From positions 75,537,594-75,601,593 of the forward strand of contig CATQJL010000001.1 in assembly GCA_958299035.1 (NCBI GenBank): a stretch of 64,000 nucleotides of DNA, given 5' to 3'. The notes below the pieces were generated by a model, which did no database searches, had not been told where the DNA came from, and was given only the letters and a program-made list of their open reading frames with translations. The translations under genes were made by a program, and so were the position numbers. Source of the DNA: Cylicocyclus nassatus (taxonomy: Eukaryota; Nematoda; Chromadorea; Rhabditida; Strongylidae). Shown in pieces: positions 13,236 through 25,946 of the stretch. Position 1 is the first letter of the stretch; every line of letters begins with the position of its first letter.

Positions 13236-13684
13236 AATCTCACAGAAAGAGGACAAAAAGCGAAGAATTGCTTGAAGTTTGATAGTAAGGATATTATATC
13301 ACATCGAAAGTCTGAACTCCTTCTCAATGTAAAAAACGAGATAAGAAATTTTTGAAAGAAAAAGTAATTCACGTTCGTATGATACGTTAGCTGAAATAAT
13401 GGAGCCGAAAGTTCAACAGTGGCAAAAGTATACTTCGAAAGATATTATCAATTATAGCTAAAGCGTTGACCACGATTCTAGTAAGGTTGTGTCCTTGCTC
13501 ATGCCAACGCGGATCGACTGGGTTTTACATATGGGTTTCGACAGGGAGATCAAATGCCGCTGACACATACCAGTGCACATGCTTCTTCTTCGTATATTCA
13601 CAAATTTTCCAAAATGTATAAATTTGCCATTCCAAAAGAAAAACGAGAAAAGTGCACGAAGTCTAGATACCTTTACAAGATATA
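13236..13684. other. No recognisable gene
   Basis: Short AT-rich interval. Overlapping ORFs at 13458-13908 extend into the neighbouring inverted-repeat element. Confidence 0.35.
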
Positions 13685-14701
13685 TTAGGTCGTTCCGAAA
13701 GTTCTTTCCGATTTTCCAGCCTACCACGAAACGTGGAACGAAGGTAGGGAGACGCTTCAGACACCCCCCGACGCAGCTTTTCTTCCTCTTTTCATCTATC
13801 ATGTTCCTGTTGCTTGCTTTTGTGATCAGTGAGATAATGGCCGAAATTTCGAGCCCATGGTTTTTACCATGTCCAAAATTGGCAATTTTTCACATTCTTC
13901 TTTTTTGACTTTTGGAAAAGCTTTAATAGCACGCAGATAGGGCAAGCAAAGTGCAATTTATTGGAATTTTTTGGCAATTTCAACTGGCTTCTCAGTATTT
14001 TTTGAGATAACTTTTCCAAAAGTCTTCACATTTTTGAAGTCACAAAACACACAAATGCTCCGAACATTAACTATTTTTCGGATTTCGACACCTTCAGAAG
14101 TCGTTTATGATTGTCCAAAATCTTTTACAAAGTAATTGAGTGTTTACCGCTTCGAAATATAAGATTTCGCATTTCACGTGTATACCCTTAGGTGGGTTCA
14201 AAATCAAGAATTATGGAGATTTTATCGCCAAAAACCCCTACAAATTCGGAAGAAAAACACTCAATAGAAAGAGGAGGAAAAGCTGCATCGAATGACACCT
14301 TAGTTGTGCGCTCTTTTATGTTCTATGATTCTTGGCATAAGCAAAAGTGGAATTTGATAGCATCAGAAAAATAATTCCAATGAATTTTTAAGGCGAGCTA
14401 TAGACGCCGAAAAATTGCATTAAATTGCACTTTGTTTACTCTATTTGACTGCTATCAAAGCTTCTCCGAAAGTTGAAAATGAAGAATGTGAAAAATTGCC
14501 AAATTTGGACATGGTAAAAACCATAGCTTCGAAATTTCGGCGATTATCTCAGTGATCATAAAAGTAAACGATGTAAACATATGGCTGCTAGAAAGGGGAA
14601 GGAAAGCTGCGTCGGATAGTGCCTGAAGCATCTCCCTACCTTCATTCCTCGTGTTTTTATAATAGGTTGAAGAAACGGAAAGAACTTTCGGAACGACCTA
14701 A
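13685..14701. mobile_element. Mariner-type non-autonomous element, about 1.0 kb
   Basis: The ends are TTAGGTCGTTCCGAAAGTTC and its inverted partner AGAACTTTCGGAACGACCTAA, next to TA at the left. The inverted similarity continues well inward (CCATGGTTTTTACCATGTCC against GGACATGGTAAAAACCATAG, and CAATTTTTCACATTCTTC against GAAGAATGTGAAAAATTGCC). No transposase was seen: the interior ORFs are the arms themselves. Confidence 0.8.
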
Positions 14702-14704
14702 TGT

Positions 14705-16327
14705 AATACAAAAAAAATCATTTAGTAAGTACACACGAGGAAATTTACGTATAATACCTGTATGTATTTGATATATGTATGTCACCTGAAAACGTTTCTA
14801 ACTGACAAGGGATCGGTCAGAAGTCGAAGTGGCCTATCCAAACCAGCTGCATGCTGCCATTGAATGCAGTATTGAACACTGACTCTAAATCTGTCTTCCT
14901 TATTTGCTTAGGGCCGATACGGACGAAGTTATAAGGCATTGACTGCAAAGAAGTCCAATAGGGAAGCTGCAAACTTGGCAATTTAGAGCCATATTTGACC
15001 TCATGCTAGACCAAACATGCGCTCGTAATTATCATGTTAAATAAACCCTGCTAAGATTTAGTAAATTCTGAAGGTTTTCAATATTGGGCCACGCAAGTGA
15101 AGTGGCTATTTTCAGACATGGTTAACTTCATTTGAAAAGTGAATTAGCTACCTCTTTTTGTACTCAGTACAAAGTACTGCTCCTTCCTTGCCCGTATGAG
15201 ATATCCCGCTTCTACGCATTGACGACAACGCTGATTTTTCGTTCTTATCAGAAAGAAGCAGCGATTGACTTGAAGCTATGTTGCTTGGAGGTACGTAAGC
15301 AGCATATAGGCGGCCAAAAGGTTGTGAAGATTTTATGAAAAGAAAATAGCAGTATTAGGATCAAGAATAGGTATGGTTCTAAGTTTTCTCGGGATTCCCG
15401 CCCCTCCTCACCTTGCAGGATCAGTCGTGATTCAAAACTGAGGCGGTCGCAAAACTGACTAAATTCCTTTTTGTGGATAGGCCTGAACAAAGCCCATTCT
15501 GTCTATTGAGAAGTTAATAATTTTAATTGATTGATTTTCTCGCTTCATAGGAATGGGAGATCCTAGAAAGTTAAAGGTTTTCCGTCTTAATTCACATCAC
15601 TCTTACATATCCTTTAGAATGTAGAACGAAAAACCGAATGTGTAATGAATTTCACCGACCCAGTTGCACTACATTTGTATAGAATACCATCAGTCAGGCG
15701 CTTTGAAGATTTTAACAACCCTTAACGCATTATGGGATCTTTTTGAAGAAGTTAATCAGAGTTTTCGGGCAGGTTTTGCCAAGTTTTTTTTGCATTGTTT
15801 GATACTTTTTGTGGCATTTGAAACGGAAATATGGGTTTTGAAGCGCGTGGAAAGTTAGATTTTGCTAATTTTTTGCGCTTTTGAAAGATTATCACAATCA
15901 ATCTTTCAATAATGTGCATTTGAGACCCGACGTGGTAGACCTATGCAAAATAATTCTAACAGCCCCACAAATTGTGTTCAGCTCATGTGTCGTAAACGAC
16001 CACCCTCTAGATGTGCTGACATTCTCTTAAAAATTCTACACTATTACCTTGACAAACTTTACCCCAATGCCTTGCGCATATTTCGCGTTTAGTAATACCT
16101 GGGTATGATATACGTCACCACTTAGAACTTACTTAGGAAGGATGTGGTGGGTTACCTCAAAATGCGCGCGGTCGGGAGTTGCCATTGCCAGAATGGACTC
16201 GTACACTAGGAAACCAAGATTTTTGATTTCGGAAAGTTTTGTCAGTATGTGAGAAGGTTTAGAGAAAGATCACGTAGTTCTCAGGAAAGATGTCTGCGCC
16301 TCCGCGCTACCTCTCTACCCTAAACTA
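14705..16327. other. Repeat fragments, no gene
   Basis: 15000-15190 is the dispersed repeat shared with 7790-7980. ORFs at 15132-15338 and 15248-15490 are not recognised. GCTGACTCTAAATCTGTCTT-like text at about 14879 is a weak match to the recurrent block listed in the findings. Confidence 0.35.
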
Positions 16328-17242
16328 TTGGGTTGTTTCAAAAGTTCTACCCGTTTTCTACCCTTTTTTGAACTGCCGATTTTGGAGGAAGATACCATTT
16401 TCCATAAATAATGCTTATATCATTCAAAAGCTCTTTTCTTCTAGTTTTTCAGACACATTTTCGTTTTCATATATTTTTGTTCGCTGTGTGGTTGCGTACT
16501 TTGAAAAGACAGCGAAACAAATGTGAAAAATCTCGTCTCCGCTCTATCGCCGTGAAATCTACAGCAAAAGAAATGATTTCTTTTAAAACATACATAATGT
16601 TTGCTGGAGACTTATACTACGAAACGCTCATCGAGATATGATTTCAAAATAATCTCGAACCTACAAATTTTTAGCTCAAACATAACCGTCTTTATGGTCC
16701 CTTCAAGTCGCATAAAAATCGTAATATATCGCAATCGAGGAACTTTAACTCTATATAGTAAGAGCAGAGCTAGAACAACTGCTACTAGAAGAACGAAAGG
16801 ATTTCCTGGTTTGTCAACGGCGAACAAAATCAAAAATTTCAAAAAATCGCATTTTTTGCCGCCTCAGAAAGAGCAAAATAAGTGGGTCCTTTCGGATTTT
16901 TCAGCACAAAATTTTTATGAAAGAGTTTGATGAAATCCAAAGTTAGCGGTACTGCTCAGTCGACTATGGGCTACACTGTGAACACTGCTTGCGCAACTCA
17001 GCTATATTCCAAATCAAGTTATGCTTTTGCAAAGTGAAGGTTTTTATAAGGAGATGTTCCTCGATTTTCGCCTATAAAATCTTCTCCACTGTTACTGCAA
17101 TAATCCTAAAGAGTGCGCAGAATAGCCAAAGACATGCAGATTGTAACACAGTCTATAGCAATTGCAAAGATTTTTTGGGAGAAGAGTTTCGGTGAATCAA
17201 AATCAAAGTTCGAAAACGGGTAGAACTTTTGAAACAACCCAA
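16328..17242. mobile_element. Mariner-type non-autonomous element, 915 bp
   Basis: The terminal repeats are TTGGGTTGTTTCAAAAGTTC (followed by TACCCGTTTT) and the exact inverse at the right end, flanked by TA on both sides (16326-16327 and 17243-17244). A diverged copy in opposite orientation is at 43247-44123. No transposase ORF. Confidence 0.85.
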
Positions 17243-17244
17243 TA

Positions 17245-17470
17245 TAATTAGAACCAAATATTTTTCAAATATTCGTATTCAAATGATTTATTCGAAACAG
17301 AAAGGTCGAATAATCAGGAAAGTGCATTCATTTGATTATTCGAACAGTCGAATAAATGAAAACGATCTTCATTCGAATACCTGCTTATTGGACGTATCGA
17401 AAAAACAACTTATTCGAAATTTTATCCTGATATTCGAACATTTTTGAATTTAAATGAAAAATTTGGCAGA
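17245..17470. repeat. TTCGAAT-rich repeat stretch
   Basis: Dense ATTCGAAT/ATTCGTAT words. The same low-complexity type fills parts of 27020-27480, 29520-29975, 54680-54990 and 56300-56535. Confidence 0.65.
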
Positions 17471-17555
17471 CGTGTTTTTGAAAATCTCTTGCTTTTTTGA
17501 ATTTAACTCTTATCAAGTTGTTTCTTCGTGCATACTGTAGATATTGCGTCTACTA

Positions 17556-19099
17556 CAGTGCTGGTCATAGCTATAAAGCCACCCTAAAAATCACTGTAAT
17601 TTGCTCTCTCTTGCTCGAAATTGTCCAAAAAACCACTATTCTGTGTGCAAACTAACGTCATATCATTGACCAGAACGGCTCCCGATTTCATTGATTTGGC
17701 CGAAGAAAAATTGAAAAATTTGAAAAAAGGGGTTCCCAAGGCTGGTCACAGCTATAAAGCCACCTCTCATTTCCAATCAGTACTACGTGTTTTGAGGCTG
17801 AAATTTTTCGTACATACACAGTATCAAAATATAAAACATTTACCATACTTGGAAGCAGTCGGCTTTTCAAAAGAAGATTCATCCTGCATTTTCTGCTTCA
17901 AAATGCATAAAAAGTTATAATATTTGGAAAAACTGCCTTTTCACCGAATTCTCAAGCATTTGTTTGACTCGAATGAAGGTCCTAGACTTCGCCGAGCCTT
18001 TGCAATGAGTATGGTGATAAGCGCAGGAGTCAACATGGCGTAGTCGCTGATATTGATAAACGAGCCCCAACCTCACCTCCAGGAAGACGAGTTTTCGAAC
18101 CGTAGAAATTGAGTTCTAATGCCCGACAAGCTCTGTCAAGTGCTCAGCCATCGCCTGTACAACGATAGAATCGTGCGCATAGCTTGGATGTCATCGCAAC
18201 TTTCAGGATTTTGGTTTTGCCTTAAACGCCTTTTTTCCAAAAATGAGTGGTGCACCCTGCCTGATCGTGACACACTCTGACCTCTCGATTGCGGAAAACT
18301 GCTCAAAATTTCAAAATTCTAATATTCCTGACAGTTTTGTAAGATTTGACTTGAAGAGGAGTTCAAAGCAGTAAAATCTGAACTCATGTGAGATACACTG
18401 CGCACAAACGAACTGCAAACAAGGCGTTTTGAGTTCAGTGCTGCAAATACGTCTTTGTAAAAAGCCTGACAGCTTCTGCATGAGTACGTCACCAGGTAAA
18501 CAAGGTGTTAACTTCCAACCGAAAATTTTCGCGCGTCAGAAATCGAGGTTTGCGTTTCAGAAGTGCGTTTACACCTAAGTAAGATGGAGCTTTGTTCATC
18601 AATACCAGCGACTACGCCATGTTGACTCCTGCGCTTATCACCATACTCATTGCAAAGGCTCGGCGAAGTCTAGGACCTTCATTCGAGTCAAGCAAATGCT
18701 TGAGAATCCGGTGAAAAGGCAGTTTTTCCAAATATTATAACTTTTTATACATTTTGAAGCAGAAAATGCAGGATGAATCTTCTTTTTGAAGAGCCGACTG
18801 CTTCCAAGTGTGGTAAATGTTTTATATTTGATACTGTATATGTACGAAAAATTTCAGCCTCAAAAAACGTAGTACTGTTTGGAAATGAGAGATGGCTTTA
18901 TAGCTGTGACCAGCCTTGGGAACCCCTTTTTTCAAATTTTTCAATTTTTCTTCGGCCAAATCAATGAAATCGGGAGCCGTTCTGGTCAATGATATGACGT
19001 TAGTTTGCACACAGAATAGTGGTTTTTTGGACAATTTCGAGCAAGAGAGAGCAAATTACAGTGATTTTTAGGGTGGCTTTATAGCTATGACCAGCACTG
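17556..19099. mobile_element. Tc1-type foldback element, 1544 bp
   Basis: The ends read CAGTGCTGGTCATAGCTATA and the exact inverse, with TA target duplications at 17554-17555 and 19100-19101. The arms are about 520 bp each (17556-18075 and 18588-19099) and nearly identical: matched minus- and plus-strand ORFs of 64 codons differ at a few residues. The roughly 510-bp centre has no transposase. Long arms and a TA duplication point to a non-autonomous Tc1/mariner superfamily element. Confidence 0.88.
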
Positions 19100-19866
19100 T
19101 ATAATGTAGATAACGTTCCGGAGCTTACTTTTTACTATGGCCGTTTTCTTGCAAAAAATCGTAAAAAGTCCGTTTTACTTTATCTTACCCTTTTTCAGTG
19201 TTTTCGCAGCTCAGAAATTATAAGCGCAACTGATCAGAAAATAAGAACGACAATGCGGGGGTAAATTTGAACAACGCATCACAAACAAGATTGGTGACGT
19301 ACATTTCAACTCGGTAAAAACATAATTTTGCATCTTCATAACTAATTCTCTTCTTATTTATCTTCCTCTTGATGATCACCACTATCGACGCATGGTTGTT
19401 TTTGAAACAGTCTTCCCCTTTTTATGAATTGCCTGGTCTTGAAGTGAGAATCTCGATTTGAAATGACGCCAAACAAAAGATTTCGAACTTGCAGCGTTTA
19501 CCCAGCTTCTGAAAGTTTCTTTTGCTTTTGCAATTTGTATTGCATATTTTTCTTTTCTCTGATGTTTTAAAAATAGTCTTACTTTTTAGGGGCCAGACAT
19601 GCAAACAACCTTCACTTTTGAGGTCCCACTCTCCAGACTATCGAAGGTATGGTTACAACCGACCAGTATGCGCCTTTCGAACGTCTCCCAATTAGATGAC
19701 ATTAGCGCACTTTTCTTTGTGAGCCTTCAAGAACCTTTTACTTCATAGTAGCTAGCTATATTCAACGAATTTTTTACAGACTAGGTAGCAACTCAGGGTA
19801 AAAACTAGCGCACTGAGTGAATTACCGTAAGTAGAAATCGGAAAAGTATTGTGAAAGTTACTAATA
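19100..19866. other. Unannotated spacer between two Tc1-type elements
   Basis: No gene or RNA recognised. Confidence 0.4.
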
Positions 19867-20099
19867 CAGTGCTGGTCATACTATAAAGGCACCCTAAAAA
19901 TCACGGTAATTTGCTTTGTTTTGAATGAAAATGTCCGAAAAACCACTATTCTGTATGTAAACAAACGCTGCATCATTGCCTAGGCGGCTCCCAATTTCAC
20001 TGGTTCTGTCCGGAGAAAAGCTGAAAATTATGAAAAACATGTTCCGAAGGCTGGCCACAGCTGTAAGGCCACCCTTATTTCTAAGCAATATTACTTCTT

Positions 20100-20364
20100 G
20101 GTATCGTCGTCTCCCCGGCGTACGTTGGGCGGAGCTTTTGCGGACATTTCAACACATTGGTGAACTTGTCAAGTCTCTACTTCAAAGCATGGTTCTTTGT
20201 ACTCTCTAACCTGCCACGTTTATATGCTGTTGTCACACGTGGCAGGGTTGGTAGCGAGAGATCACAAAAAACAATGCCTTGCATTAAAGGGTTAACAAGT
20301 TCACCAACGTGATCAGATGTCTGCAAATGCTCCACCCAACGTACACCGGGGAGACGACGATACC
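20100..20364. mobile_element. Nested hairpin MITE, 265 bp
   Basis: GGTATCGTCGTCTCCCCGGC (then GTACGTTGGG) is repeated inverted at the right end. Inner arms TTGGTGAACTTGT/ACAAGTTCACCAA and CTGCCACG/CGTGGCAG make almost the whole element foldable. Confidence 0.85.
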
Positions 20365-21218
20365 TAGAAGCTTTTGTACAATTACAGCATCACATAATGA
20401 AACGTCTGTTACACGTGGGACCTGTCGCCTTTGGAAAAGAGAATTTACTCTGCATTTGTTGCTTCAAAATGCATAAAAAAGTTACAATGTTTTACAAATC
20501 TGCGGTTCGTTGGTTTGAATGCGCTCATACAGCTTGACTGAAAGTATCAGAATACGCTGAGCCTTGTGACGATTGTGGTGAAGGACGCTTGAGTCAGCTT
20601 TGAGTACACGTTGATATTGATGAACGAGCTTCATTCTTCTATGCTTGTAGGCACGCCTTTGAACTGAAATCTCGATTTCTGGCTCGCGAAAACTTTTGTT
20701 CGAAAGTTGGCACTTTGTTTGCATGACGATGTATTCATGCAAAAGTTGCCAGAATCTTCACAAAGACGCAACTGCAACATTGAAGTTAAGACCCTTCATT
20801 TGCAGTTTATCTATGCGCAGTAAATCTAATATGACTCTAAGTTTTACTTCTTTGGAATTTTCATCGAGTCAAATGTTAATGGAACTGTTCTAAATACTAG
20901 TATCTTAAGGTTTTGAACGGATTACCTCCGATCGAGTAGATAGAGTGGGTTATGATCCCAGAGTGTCTTACTCATTTCTGAAGGAACAGCGACAGTCTAG
21001 TCTAAACAGGAATTCTGAAGGTTGCGATGATGTTCCAGCAATGCGTAGGAGTTGCACAGAGAACAAACTAAAAACATGCAGAGCTTTTCGGGCATCAAAA
21101 GTCAACTTCTGTGGTTCGAAAGCTCATCTATCTGAAAGTGAGGCTCATTAATTTCAGCGAAGAAGATTTGACTCAAGCATTTTTCACCGCATTCATTGCA
21201 AAGGTTCGGTGAATCCTA

Positions 21219-21423
21219 AGGCCCCGGGCAGACTTCACGCGATTTGATCGTCGCGACTGAATCGCCACGAGACAACTGTTACAACATCATCCCATGCCGA
21301 TCAACTTGCATTTGGTTGTAATACTTTTCCAGCCCGAAATTTTTGAATGTGAAATGAAAATGAATGGAAATCTTGGCGATTAGATCGCGACGATTGAGTC
21401 GCTGAAGTCTGTCCGGGGCCTAA
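21219..21423. mobile_element. Nested MITE, about 205 bp
   Basis: AGGCCCCGGGCAGACTTCA with GCGATT at the left is inverted against GCGACGATTGAGTCGCTGAA-GTCTGTCCGGGGCCT at the right. Imperfect arms, no coding capacity. Confidence 0.75.
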
Positions 21424-22491
21424 TACCTTCATCAGAGTTATGTAAGGTCTTGAAAATTCGCTGAGCCAACCTGTTTAATGTGACTCCTTTTAATGCAACT
21501 TGAAGCGGAAAATACAACAAAGATTTTCTTTTAAGGCGACGGCTGCCAAGCGTAAAAATTTTGATGCTGTAAAAGTGCAAAAGATTCTGGGTTTAAAGAA
21601 TGTAGTATTGCTCAAAAGTTGCAGGTGGCCTTATAGCTGTGCCAGCCTATGGAACAAGGTTTTTCAAATTTTCAGTTTTTTTTCTGGACAAAATCAATGC
21701 AATTGAGAGCGTTCTATGCAGTGATATAACGTTAGTTTTAGTTTATTCAGAGTATAAAGTTTTTCCAAACCATTTTATCCAAGGCAGGGGGATACCGTAA
21801 TTTTTGAGTGGCTTTATGGCTGTGGCCAGCACTGTACCACTGTCTACTGTACTTATTTTGAATTAAAAGATCAAAAACGTCCGCTTTGAGTTGAAAATGA
21901 TGTCTTTGGATTCCGAATTTAATCATTCCGGAACTGACATCTTGAACATACCCTTAGTCAATAGCTCATAATCTTCGCAATATTCGTAATCAGCGATATA
22001 TAGCCCCATCTCCCTCAGTTTTGCTTCTTTTCTGAAAGAAAAACCTGTAGAGTGCTAGGCATTATTTAATGGGAGGAAAAATCAACATAAAATAATGTTC
22101 AATGTGCTGGAAAGTGCATTTAGAGGTTTTAAAGAATTAATATCTTTTACAAAATTAGATTGAGAACTATAGCTGGGACGCACTCCATCGCACTGGCAGA
22201 AAATTACATGAAGAAAACTGATCATTGTGAATATTGAATTAGCATGATATCCACTAATACCGGACAATATCAAAAGTAGTTCGTCGTGTTCGATTGACTT
22301 TCAGTATTTTTTTCGACCAGAGCAGTGTGTATCCTTTTCATAAGTAAAGTGCACTCATTTGTGTGAACACATATAAAAAGAAAGAGGTGAAGGGCTCTTT
22401 ATTTTAGCATGCTTGTGTGGTCAGTTATCTTTGCGGTAAGCTAAGTAGCAAAAACGACATTTTATTTCTGTGAAATATTGGCCAGTATTAG

Positions 22492-22932
22492 AGCGTGCTA
22501 ACGCTGTCCTTTTCATCTGCGGAATGCGAGAAGGAGGTTAAGAAGGAGTTGAAACAAGTTGAGGATGCGCTTGAATTTTATTTCTTCAATTTGGCCCAGC
22601 GTCGTGAAATCAAGGTTTTCTTTAACATAAACATTAGTGAGTTGTATGTGGTCAAAAGCACGGGACGAGTGTCTGCAGAAACCGGAGAAAGACTGCAATT
22701 TACTAATTAACAAGGAATTCGACAACTCCGTGGGAGGCACACTTGTCTCTACGGTTTTGGGGTAAGTGCTGAAGCACACACACATTAGTTCTAAGTTACT
22801 TGATACTTAAGACAAAACGCAATGACTGCTGCAGATCGTCTAGCTCATAATTATGATGAAATCAAGAGTTTGCAAAAATCTAATGAGACAAGCGCCGCTG
22901 AGGAAAAAAATCATGACGAAACCGGCGATGAG
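22492..22932 (+). CDS. Three phase-compatible exons of an unidentified gene
   Basis: Proposed exons are 22492-22614, 22679-22761 and 22812-22932. Acceptors are TATTAG, TCTGCAG and ACTTAAG; donors are GTTTTC (weak), GTAAGT and GTACGT. The phases are 0, 2 and 0 and give one uninterrupted frame. The first exon is charged and probably helical (ECEKEVKKELKQVEDALEFY). The second begins KPEKDCNLLINKEFDNSVGG. The third runs into a hydrophilic, acidic stretch (SNETSAAEEKNHDETGDE). I recognise no family. Both ends are open: no start codon exon and no terminal exon were found. The acidic character recalls the exons at 33101-33994, and one gene with a 10-kb intron full of mobile elements is possible but unproven. 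The ATTAG and CTTAAG acceptors are not ideal, so exon edges are provisional. Confidence 0.4.
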
Positions 22933-25351
22933 GTACGTACTCTTCTATAAATCGGTAAGGTACGAATTTGTACAGTTTAATCGGAGCTGTTTTCTTATTA
23001 CTGATGCCATGACCTTCTTAAACGATGACGACTTTCTTTTCGGCCTACTCTACCTTTACCAACCTCTCTTTTCAAAGGCTATCTCCAGTCGTCGATCCTA
23101 CGCTAAAACGCAAGGGCGCCTATTATTAGGTTGATGCACAATTCTTTCACCAAAAAATAGAAAAAAATTATTTTAAAAATGCTTAAACAAGCTAATCAAC
23201 TTACGGAATACGCTCTTTGTCATGTTTATCAAAAGTAGTATTTTATAGTATATTTTAGAAAATCAGTATATAACAAAATCAATAAGTCAATTTTAAAAAA
23301 GCGAAATTCGTAACTATTCGCAGAGATATCCAATCGCTACCAGCTTCCCTTAGTTGAAAAGAGCATGTCGTAAAACTGAAGCAAAAGTAAATTTAATTTT
23401 TAGTAGACGTTTTAGCAATTTTAATGAGCAAAAATCGAAAAACCGCTTTTTGGATTTTTCTTTTATTCACATTATATCGTTGCGGTATGTCCTCAAGGAA
23501 TTTTGGATTAAGCGCCATCAGAAAGCGCAAAATTTGCTCTCTCTATTTTGTATCAAATCAGACTATTTTATCGGAGCTGGGTGAACTAACAGAATTTCAA
23601 TTTTGGTGCAAGAATTATGATTGTCAAAGTAATATCCTAGAAGTCGCAAAGCTTTGAAGTGTTAAAATAAGGAGGAAGAGAGGTGTATAAAAAAAGAAGT
23701 TCCATATTTTGCTTTACTGATGAAAAAAGATATTTATTCGAACATGGAAAATTAAAAAGTGCGTGGTGATCAACGCAACTGCGATACATATTTGATATGA
23801 ACCAAGCGAATAGTGCTTGTTCCAAAGTGAACTTACATTTCGCATATGTTCTTGAGCATGCAAGTTTGGTATAGACTCGTAAATGCAAACCTTCCAGGAT
23901 CCCTTTCTACTTCCGGAGAGATATATATGCCAGACGAGCGACACCGAGACGATCTGCTTATTTGTGGGACTAGCAAAAGGTTACTTACCACTTGCGTGCA
24001 TGCATCTTTCACTTGGCATACAGACGAAAACTATCAGTAGCATAGTTCTATATAAATCAAGGTACACGCAGATAACTGCAATTTGACTAGATGAACGCAT
24101 TGTATCTCTAACAAGAAAAGATCAGCAAGAAAACCCTTTTTAGTCAAAATGGCTTTTCCAAATGAGTTCTGTATCACTTTGAAGAAAATTTTATCATTAA
24201 TTCCAAATTTGCTTTCATTGTCAATCAAGCGACACCATGGGCGGCGAACCATGAGGGTTTTTGGAGCGAAATGAACAGAATCTACTTAATGCACTTGTTT
24301 CACTTCCTCACTTTGGATGGTCAAATCGGATTTGGCAAACAGTGAAGTGGATCAAGACTAGGTCAGCGTATACCTTACTGTCAGCTTTAGTCAACTAACG
24401 CAACAAGCACGACGAAGGAACTCTCTTGGAACGTTTTAGAATTAAAACCACATCCGAAACATTAATCATGAACAAATGGTAGGATTCTTTTTGGTGAAAT
24501 AAACATGCTATAAAAGAGAGATTAGGATAGCAGGGATTGAAAAGGGATAGAAAGATTGGCATTCACAATAGCTTGATTCCAATTTTTCTCTGACGTTGAG
24601 ATTGATTCAAGATGATACGGAGTGATTGAAGCAGTCAAGATTCTGGTTTTTTGATAATTGCCATGGTCAGTATTTCAGAAAACCTTTTCGCTTCGTTCGA
24701 CCGCGCATGAAAACAATTGCTTTTAAGAAAGGAAAATGCAGCGCTTGGCCCTGTCCGCAGTTGAAATGCAGAATTTGCGATACTGCGTCCTTCTCGAAGT
24801 ACTTTTCAGACCGGATGCTATAACTCCTTTTGAAGTAGGGATTTCGAAACATGGATAACATTTCACTTAAATTCACGATTCTAATTTGCTCCATGAGGTA
24901 CGTCTTCAGATATTTGACGGCAACACAGCTGTAAAGATAAAAAGAATTACGGATGGTAGTCAGCATATAATTCTTTTGGGTATTTGTTCAGATGTGCTTA
25001 ATGTTGTTCGACGCATTTTTTCGCAATTCGCAAGGAGACTGTGAGTGCGTAAAAGACTTATCCTACTTGCCAATTCCAATTATAAGACGCATTGGGTAGA
25101 CGTTAAGCGATTTTTTATTCACAAGATGTAGTCATTAGCAAGCCTTAGAAGCTCTTGTATCAATAACTGCGGGAATCGCCCCTATCTGTGTGAGGAGTCG
25201 AATTTCGCATTAACATCGACTCGCAAAAAGTAATTGCAGAGATGCACTATTACGAACAACTGTAGGCAACATGGCATCCCAGTCATGCCAAATTCGCTTC
25301 CTGGGTTGTTATTTCAAACCTTATAAGGAAGGATACCAGAGTGCTAGGATA
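22933..25351. other. No supportable gene
   Basis: Several ORFs of 60-100 codons lie on both strands (for example 24667-24966 minus, 23354-23584 plus) without motifs or consistent splice sites. A single mariner-like end is at about 23127. Confidence 0.4.
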
Positions 25352-25618
25352 CCAGGGCCGGTAGTAATCTGGTCGAAACTCCGAGTTTAAAGCTGCGCGT
25401 TAACTAAGAGTTAACTCCGAGTTTCGTTTTGAAACTCACAAGGAAACGATACTCGGTGTCCGCGGCTTTTTGAGATGAGTTGTATACCATTACACTCGTC
25501 TTGGAACGCTGATTCCGAATCTGGCTTCCGTTTCTGCTAATCGCTTCAAAGATGTTGTAAAGGATTGTGCGGGCTTTGGCTGTCCACTGAAATATGTTCA
25601 AAGCAGCAGCAGTGATGG

Positions 25619-25696
25619 TGCGGTGTGGTCTAGTGGTTAGCGCGATAGGCCCATGAGTTGATGCAGGCGTAGGTTCGAATCCTTTTGTGTTTTTCA
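25619..25696 (+). repeat. tRNA-like segment
   Basis: An A-box-like stretch (TGGTCTAGTGGTTAGCGCGA) is followed by GTAGGTTCGAATCC, a perfect B-box match. The acceptor stem does not close, so it is probably a SINE head or tRNA pseudogene rather than an active tRNA. Confidence 0.6.
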
Positions 25697-25867
25697 GTTT
25701 TGCGTTGCCTCAATAAACCTTCTTTCGCATCTTCGGAGCTAACTGAACGCCCTTACTCTTCAAAAAATGTGGAAATTCGGAAAAAATTGACTATTTGCGT
25801 TAAAATGTATCCAATGACCATAATTCGAGTGAATCTCAAACAACTTTAATCGAGGTAGTGCAAAATA

Positions 25868-25946
25868 AAAACACAAAGGATTTGAACCTACACCTGTATC
25901 AAGTTATGAGGCTATCACACTAACCATTAGACAATAACATGGCGCC
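25868..25946 (-). repeat. tRNA-like segment, inverted partner
   Basis: Read on the minus strand: TTGTCTAATGGTTAGTGTGA then GTAGGTTCAAATCC. It pairs with 25619-25696 as the second arm of the nested foldback. Confidence 0.6.

Larger units (their letters stand above)
19867..21834. mobile_element. Related Tc1-type element, 1968 bp, with nested insertions
   Basis: CAGTGCTGGTCAT-ACTATAAA at the left and GGCTGTGGCCAGCACTG at the right, flanked by TA (19865-19866, 21835-21836). The outer arms resemble those of 17556-19099 but are more diverged, so it is an older copy. Two hairpin MITEs (20100-20364 and 21219-21423) have inserted into it. No transposase ORF. Confidence 0.82.

Noticed and set aside
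25619..25696. Functional tRNA gene
   Set aside because: The A and B boxes are good but no acceptor stem closes and the T stem is weak; the same text is duplicated in an inverted repeat.
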